Origin: Loripinus fragilis
Lineage: Eukaryota; Mollusca; Bivalvia; Lucinida; Lucinidae
Reading direction: 5' to 3'
DNA length: 64,000 bases
NCBI GenBank assembly: GCA_964019695.1
Contig: OZ026530.1
Location: forward strand, 36,938,835-37,002,834
The position numbers and the translations under genes were made by a program. The notes beneath the pieces are model-generated. The model did no database searches and had not been told where the DNA came from. It was given only the letters and a program-made list of their open reading frames with translations. The first letter of the stretch is position 1. Each line of letters begins with the position of its first letter. Shown here piece after piece: positions 57,256-64,000 of this stretch.

Positions 57256-57418
57256 CATTATTACTTTAGTAACTTGATCCGATGGGTCGGATCACGTCTC
57301 GTGGGTGCGCCAGGAACGACCGGATCACACTCGACTTCGTCTCGTGTGATCCGTACGTTCCTGGCGCACCCACTCGACGTGATCCGACATATCGGATCAA
57401 GTTACTAAAGTAATAATG
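57256..57418. repeat. 163-bp near-perfect palindrome
   Basis: Arms of 80 bp (CATTATTACTTTAGTAACTT ... CGGATCACAC and complement) differ at only about seven positions; the apical loop is around GACTTCGTC. The inner arm includes GGGTGCGCCAGGAACG, GC-rich against an AT-rich surround. It lies 130 bp upstream of the open frame at 57546. Confidence 0.88.
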
Positions 57419-57545
57419 TGTATTTACCAACATCACTAAATGGAAGAGTGATTTCGCTATTTCGCAAGGGTTTATATTCACGAAACTTCGCACCTGCGAA
57501 GTTTTGCGAAAATAAAACCCTCGCGAAAAAATCCTAATTTACAGT

Positions 57546-58106
57546 TTGTACAAATATTACATTGCTAGGCCCATTTGCATGTCAAGATTTCAGACTTATT
57601 CTAAAATGATAACACTGTTAGGAATAAGAAAGAATGTCATATTGAAAGTGATAGTATTGCATGTGTTGATTGCAATACCAGTGCTGTACGTTATTAAAAA
57701 TGCGTTGCTTACACTGGTGAACATCCACGGGAAAGATGCGCTTCATGTACCTATAGTATTTGGGACAACGAATATCACCCGCGTGACAGCAAATGTGACA
57801 TTGTCGTCCCAGAATGGACATTTAGCAATGTCAAAGGATATCTATACTACAACTGAGACTCTGAACGCATTCATTGTGAACAATACATCAGGTTTAGTGT
57901 CCAATCGTGATTATGAGAATGGGTTTATCAACTTTAATTACCATGGCAGCGATTTGATGAAAGTTGTAAGTATTACAGATAAGTCACATGACAACAAAAT
58001 GCTACTAAGAGGTATAGATGGACCACCTGTCTTCGGGGTTTCGGACAAAGCGAGGTTCAAACTAGTCTCCAGCTACAGAAAAATGAAATTTCATTTGTAC
58101 ATGTAG
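57546..58106 (+). CDS. Possible exon of a signal-anchor membrane protein
   Basis: 186-codon open frame, the best candidate here for a host coding exon; the family is not recognised. The Met at 57606 (MITLLGIRKNVILK) is a better start than the first: a short basic N terminus is followed by a ~24-residue hydrophobic segment (VIVLHVLIAIPVLYVIKNAL), the layout of a type II signal anchor. The following ~130 residues would be lumenal or extracellular and contain several N-glycosylation sequons (NIT, NVT, NNT, NTS). Golgi glycosyl- or sulfotransferases often start like this, but no catalytic motif is present. A strong donor-like GTTGTAAGTATT at about 57963-57974 suggests the true exon may end there. 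The first ~50 bases are duplicated at 55378. Confidence 0.35.
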   Translation: MYKYYIARPICMSRFQTYSKMITLLGIRKNVILKVIVLHVLIAIPVLYVIKNALLTLVNIHGKDALHVPIVFGTTNITRVTANVTLSSQNGHLAMSKDIYTTTETLNAFIVNNTSGLVSNRDYENGFINFNYHGSDLMKVVSITDKSHDNKMLLRGIDGPPVFGVSDKARFKLVSSYRKMKFHLYM

Positions 58107-58290
58107 CAAGTTTGGATATAAAACTTTCCAAAATGAGAATAACAAAGGCGCTGATCAATCTGTGCGGATGCAAAGTTTCATTTTGCGGCGTTCTAAATTT
58201 TTAATCATTTTTTCTTCTTCAAAACATATACGGACCTGCTCAAATGAAAACGGTTCTTTTGACCTTTACCTTCATCTCTTATCAAACTCA

Positions 58291-58600
58291 CAATCTGTGG
58301 CGGAGTTCGCGCGTTAACCATAGACACTATAGTCGCTCTTCCGAATGTCGGCGTTCCTCCCCAGTAAAACAGTCAGCCAATCACAGCCATCGAAACAAAA
58401 CATACAGGTTTCCGGCAATTCTAAGTTTGCATTGGAGGACGAGAACCAATCAACTATGGTCCCACCACAGATTTGGTCTGGTTTGTCTGGTGAAACTAGA
58501 CATGCGCAGTGCATAAAACCAGAGAGAGTTTTATCGCTCTATGGTCCGACTAAAGGGACTGGACTATAGTCTGGTTAACGCGCGAACTCCACCTGTGATG
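58291..58600. mobile_element. MITE, TIR GGAGTTCGCGCGTTAACCA
   Basis: About 310 bp; left ATCTGTGGCGGAGTTCGCGC, right CTGGTTAACGCGCGAACTCC then ACCTGTGAT. The inner TAGACACTATAGTC and GACTATAGTC also pair. It explains the open frames at 58244-58569. The following 58601-59640 holds only short, unrecognised frames (58541-58882, 59032-59265). Confidence 0.75.
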
Positions 58601-59639
58601 GGTGAAGGCTCTGGCGAGACTGCAAACTTGCACAGGTTCCACACCCAGGTGAACCGCATGTCTAGATCTCGGAGGGTGTTGGCTATCGGAGGTAAACAAA
58701 GAATTTTGAGGTTGGACATGGTCTGTATTGAGACGATTTTATTTCATTTAGATTCGCTTTTAGGGATAAGAACAACACATAGGTCGATAGTATACAGAAT
58801 GATGATAACTCTGAAAACAATACATCTTTTTGAACTGAATCTGTTCGAGTTTAAATCGCATTTGAATTCGGAAATGCAGTAATTTGGACCAATATTTCGA
58901 ATTCATCAGTTAATATTCATATCTTTTATTTTATTTTTACTTGATTCACAGCCACCGCTGGAATGTATAACCTCTCTTTGAAATGAATCAGTCAAATACA
59001 ATTCAAAAATACTTGTAAAACACTTATTTATTTGCAATTTTATGACGGTGGTATCATGTTTATGGGTAGCTTTCCGTTCGGAGGTATGATGGGTAGCTGT
59101 CGGAGGGAAGGCATGTGCATATTAACATTGATTTCGGAGAAGGGCAAATTGATTATGCTCATTAAACTAGCTATCGCATACGGAAACAAAAGTGTAACAC
59201 TCAAACACATTCAAAAACAAGTGGTTCGATTGGCGAGGAACATATCAAGGGAGAAACAAGCCTAAACAAACCAATTTGTTAGAGTTTTTGTTCAACATTG
59301 AAGGAGTGTTTTTGTGCATTAGTTTGTTTTGTTTGTTTTGGCCTACCATATCTATTTAGCCCTTTGCATCACATTAAAGAAACCATCTGGCAGTAACATA
59401 ACATGCAAAAGCATTATACTATGAAATGGGCACATACCTTTTGGTGAAGGTGACAGATCAAGTAGCAATGCAATTAGTATACCAGATGTTTAGACGAGCA
59501 CCTATACGGTCTAATCAGTCTTCACTAATTGCATAAATTTAACTACATGTAGGTGTTTTCGCATTTACACAACATAAGTTAACGCACTTTAAAGAACGGC
59601 ATTTGGGTTAAAACAAGTGTAAATGACCAGGAAATGCCA

Positions 59640-59964
59640 CAGCCCCAGACAGACACATGGCACCAAGAGACAGGGACACTGGAACACAGACAAATAAGGA
59701 ATACGCACAAAGTCAGAATACAATAAGCAAAGCATACAGCTGCCTTTATCTCAGTGAGAGTATTGCCAAACTAGAAATGACACAAAATAAGCGTTTAACA
59801 CGAAGTGCTAAACACGAACCCCCAGCAAATACAACAAAAATAGTAAGTAAGTATGGTCAGGAAATTTCACAATCACAAACTTCAGACAAACCCATGGCAC
59901 TGTGAGGAAGAGCCACACAGCAATCACGAGGCACTAGGAAAACAAACTAAGCAAAGCAACCAGA

Positions 59965-59990
<26 letters not shown>
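59640..59990 (+). repeat. Dispersed repeat (family 5, copy 2)
   Basis: 59838-59982 matches 22062-22204; the part before it (59762-59800) also resembles sequence following the first copy (GATTGCAAAACTAGAATGGA near 22208), suggesting a tandem or longer unit. It leads directly into CT repeats. Confidence 0.55.
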
Positions 59991-60716
<726 letters not shown>

Positions 60717-61531
60717 GCGCCTCATTGATTTAATTATAAAATATACTGCTTTATATGAAGTTTATTTCAAACAAAAACCAATAAAGATCTTTCATGAGAA
60801 CAGTTAATTTATTATAGACCAATTGACAACAGATGTACTTGCTATCTAATTCCACTTACACGTTTGCCTCACTTGAGCTGGATCACTTACATGTAGTCTC
60901 CAAAGTTTAGCCATTTCCTTTTTACCATCATGTTTTGTAATAGTTTTTATTTAATGGGTATTTTTGTAACTAACTATAGCCATTGAAAGCACAATCAGAA
61001 GTTATTGTGGTGTGCATGTTATGACGTCTGATTTGAAAATGTCAACGCTTTATAAACTTTAATGTTAAATTTAGATACGTAAGGTCTTTCAGTGCGAGGT
61101 GGCAGAACTAAAAAACTCAACTAACGAGGTAGGGAATGCTATAACTACTAGTGTCGACATTACAGATATTCTGAGTGATCAACTGGCATACTGATAGATA
61201 TCACAAGGAAATGCCACATTTAAAGACTACTAAAAGCATATACAAAACTAATTCCTTTGAATGTCTTTTTGTGAATTAGACGAAAAATATCCCATCAATT
61301 GAAAAATATGTTGAAAGACAGACACGTAAGCTTACTTGCTCCCAGGTAACTATACACTGTAAACCAGGTCACAAGAGAGCAAGTCGCCATCGATGCACTA
61401 CATAAGGGTCTCATGCCCAGTTGTAAGGGCAAATAATCCAGTGCATGGTGATTCCAGTATAATTGCACGTTCGCACAGCGAAAGGTCATCTCAGGCTTTG
61501 CACCAATACAGTCTGGTGAAATACTTAACCC
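60717..61531. other. No recognisable feature except a duplicated 24-mer
   Basis: Begins with GCGCCTCATTGATTTAATTA, repeated at 62121-62140 with a few more matching bases. No gene recognised; the minus-strand frame at 61295-61489 has no domain. Confidence 0.45.
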
Positions 61532-61750
61532 TCTAATCCATGATAACGCCTTTTGACGCCTTTGAAATACTATGAATTTGAAAATATTATGGAAAATCGA
61601 GCATTTGCTCCAAATGCTCGATTTTCCATAATTTTTTATAAGTAATCAAAACTTTACTTATATTTCTTGAGATTTTTTCAATGTTGCCTAAAAATAGAAA
61701 ATTATGTTATGATCTAAACATAGCCTATGGAGTAAAAGGGTTAAATATGA
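61532..61750. mobile_element. Foldback element with perfect central hairpin
   Basis: Outer blocks TTAACCCTCTAATCCAT and, inverted, ATGGAGTAAAAGGGTTAA. The central hairpin 61588-61632 has perfect 21-bp arms (TTATGGAAAATCGAGCATTT) and the loop CTC. Confidence 0.75.
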
Positions 61751-61884
61751 AGGCAATGAGTAGCCTGAGTAGCCAAGGGTTCATGGTTTTTGTTCTTTCG
61801 CTCAGTCAAGAGGGGAAGGGGACTGGGGGTCTAGAACCCTTTGGAAAAATCACAAAGCTGTAGGATTCATTAGGAATACTGATA

Positions 61885-61995
61885 TTGGGAATCACAAAGC
61901 TACCAAGCCAGCATTCTGTGTCGGGCCATCATCGGCCCGCCAGCAAAAGGCCATTTAAATGGTGTTTCGCTGGTGTCCAATGATGGCCCGTTTTG
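61885..61995. repeat. Foldback repeat related to 12884-12972 (inverted)
   Basis: AATCACAAAGCTACCAAGCC, CCATCATCGGCCCG, then the palindrome around GGCCATTTAAATGG. Same family as the palindrome inside the MITE at 12.8 kb, in opposite orientation; one arm has decayed (AGCAAAAGGCC against GGTGTTTCGCT). Confidence 0.7.
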
Positions 61996-63799
61996 TTTAC
62001 TGGGTATGGATGACAAATAAATAAATAATAAATAGAAAAATATCGTTGTCAAAACATAGGACCTGAACCACCCAACCCTCCCTAAGGAAACTCTCTGGTT
62101 GCGCGCATGCTTTTGTTTTTGCGCCTCATTGATTTAATTATAATTCATTATAATCATAAGTCATAAATACATCTTGAATATACATCTCAATGATCCAGGT
62201 GTCCATGCAAGATTACATTACGTGAAAACAGATTGCCTTGTAAACGTCTTTATTTCAAATCCACCCATGTTTAATCAGAAGATTAAATAAATCTAAATAT
62301 ATACAACGTATCAAATTTACTGCCCATCGTATCGTTTGTTCGCATGTACCTTACACCACCCACTGGAATAATGGTGACCAGGTATGATGGCTGTTCTGGT
62401 TTCCATCTCTGTATAAGTTTATTAATTTGTGATGTTTTTTGGGGTTGCAAGTTATGGTACCTGCTTCCTGGTTTATCTGTCCTTTTAGTAGTTTTTGATG
62501 TATTTTAAATTGCATGTTAAAATTGATTAGAATTTCTTTCCATAGTCACACATCTGCGTTTACCCAACCACTAGTCTACATTGCTTGTTTTCTATATCAA
62601 TTTGACAGAAACTCAGTTCATCCAATCAAAATGGTTCGCATTTCAAAAGGACCAATCAGAATTATGCCTCTCACGCTCGTACATTTTTCAAACACGGGCG
62701 ACAGCTTCAAGAAAATTCTAGTTTCTTATGGACGCTTTATCAAATTATTCTTACCAAAAATGGTCAGATTAAAAGCTTCAAAGAATATGTTTTTTCTGTG
62801 GAAAAGGTAGTTTGTTCAAATGGGCTTTTCACATAGGTCAAGTAAGTATTGTTGAGGTCCCCCCTCCCCCCATTGATCAAGCCAATCCTTTTGCATACAG
62901 TTGTAGGTTTACATTACACATACCATATACAATTTGCATGCTTGATCAAATGGGGAAGACTGTCAAAATGTTTAAAACAATTAGTATAAAAGTTTATTAG
63001 TCACTAAATCTGTACACAAACCTGTAGATTAATATTAATTTACAATGGCGTATAAACAGTATGCAGTTAATGATACACCTCATTGAACAGGTCAGACTGG
63101 TTGAGCTATAAACAGAACAGGTAGAATCTGTGTGTAAGACATTTACAGGTAATAGTCAAAAGTTATGGGAAACATACTTATTTATCAAAAACAAAAAATT
63201 ATTCAAGACCCAAATTATGCAAACGCAACACTTTTGTCTCCAGTTTTGTGCTAAATGATTACCTGACAAAACGTTGGTTTTCTGCGAAAAGTTAAATGGT
63301 CACAAAATATACCACTACCTCCTTAATCTTAATGTCTTGGAATTAATATGCAATACTTTCCAAATATATTTAGTTTATTAGGTGCACTGAATGTAAGGTT
63401 TTAATTAACGCACAAAAATACAGTTGTCAATTATTTTAATCAATGTTTTATTTCGAAGAAATTGCATAGCATGAGTAAATAATACATTATTATACATGAG
63501 CACATGACAGGATCTGATAACAAGCATCACTGCTTATAGCAATCAATTCCTGCATACAATGAGCAATCTGATGGCGCTGTCTAGCATTTTTATAACAGCT
63601 TACGAGACAAGAGCAGCTTCGTTTTGGAAACGTCTGAGCGCCCCAGTTTCAATCTGGAATGCCAAGACGCTATCAAAACCAAGACGAATATTCAACTCAT
63701 TATGCCAGCTCAGAAATTGTATTATGGTGCATGCTTACTCAAATAATTGTATGCTTATACTATAAAGTATCATAGCTCTTACATATGTAAAGTAGAACT

Positions 63800-63801
<2 letters not shown>
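61996..63801. other. No recognisable feature
   Basis: AT-rich DNA with chance frames under 100 codons (62514-62810, 62812-63000, 63559-63765), none with a domain I recognise. Confidence 0.45.

Positions 63802-63841
<40 letters not shown>
63802..63841. repeat. (GA)n microsatellite
   Basis: About 20 GA units. Nothing is recognisable from 63842 to the window end. Confidence 0.95.
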
Positions 63842-63842
<1 letters not shown>

Positions 63843-64000
63843 ACAACCTCAGTGAACCTCCATTGCTTTTATTTTGCAGCTGGATCATACATACTCAAAT
63901 TCAAAGAGGCACTACTTAAGGTTAAAGTCCAAATAAAAGTACATCGGTTGTTCTTGTCAGGTTTGTTATTTGGCTAATTGACGTGACCATTTCATCACGC

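Noticed and set aside
58541..58882. 113-codon frame as a host exon
   Set aside because: Begins inside a MITE and shows no recognisable domain; a GGAG/GTAAAC donor-like site near 58691 is not enough.

Overview
This is eukaryotic, animal-type DNA: AT-rich, with C2H2 zinc fingers, spliceosomal-type intron borders, tRNA-derived SINEs and many retrotransposons and MITEs. The mix (a tyrosine-recombinase retrotransposon, an I/Nimb-like LINE with an RNase H domain, SINEs with a GTGTCCTTGAGCAAGACAC-type central block, very abundant hairpin elements) fits a lophotrochozoan, most likely a bivalve mollusc. That is inference from repeat content. No host housekeeping gene was recognised.

Layout. 0-7.6 kb: a decayed L1/Tx1-like LINE, with its endonuclease part at 1-690 and the region before its RT at 7085-7600, split by a MITE and by a minus-strand tyrosine-recombinase retrotransposon (1165-7075). 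That retrotransposon has split direct repeats in the order A1-ORFs-B1-A2-B2, an apparent 406-bp intron and a broken recombinase. 8-14 kb: a C2H2 zinc-finger gene (9643-11028) followed by truncated, progressively decayed duplicates of its 3' end, mixed with hairpin elements and a SINE. 14.4-20.4 kb: a full-length I/Nimb-like LINE with a 15-bp target-site duplication; one in-frame stop in ORF2 is its only visible defect. It landed in a foldback element. 20.4-25 kb: MITEs, several with a compact hairpin inside. 25.25-29.2 kb: a CACTA-like non-autonomous element carrying a 53-bp minisatellite.

30.07-52.53 kb: a 22.5-kb imperfect palindrome. Each arm has about 2.1 kb of irregularly spaced short palindromes (CAGAGGAAATTTCCTCTG type) on the outside and 8-10 kb of a ~160-bp satellite on the inside. 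Orientation flips near 42386 with no spacer. 52.5-64 kb: dispersed repeats, a second SINE, a TA-flanked DNA element with GGGGCAAAATG repeats, a 163-bp near-perfect palindrome, one possible host exon encoding a signal-anchor membrane protein (57546-58106), and long CT/TA microsatellites.

The most unusual themes are: (1) the giant two-zone palindrome, built like a Drosophila FB element but much larger; (2) several foldback elements with unrelated stems that share one 13-nt loop (GAGGCTTGCCGAG); (3) a satellite monomer that is itself a degenerate hairpin related to single hairpins elsewhere in the window; (4) the intron-bearing, split-direct-repeat YR retrotransposon. Coordinates of repeats were read by eye and may be off by a few bases.
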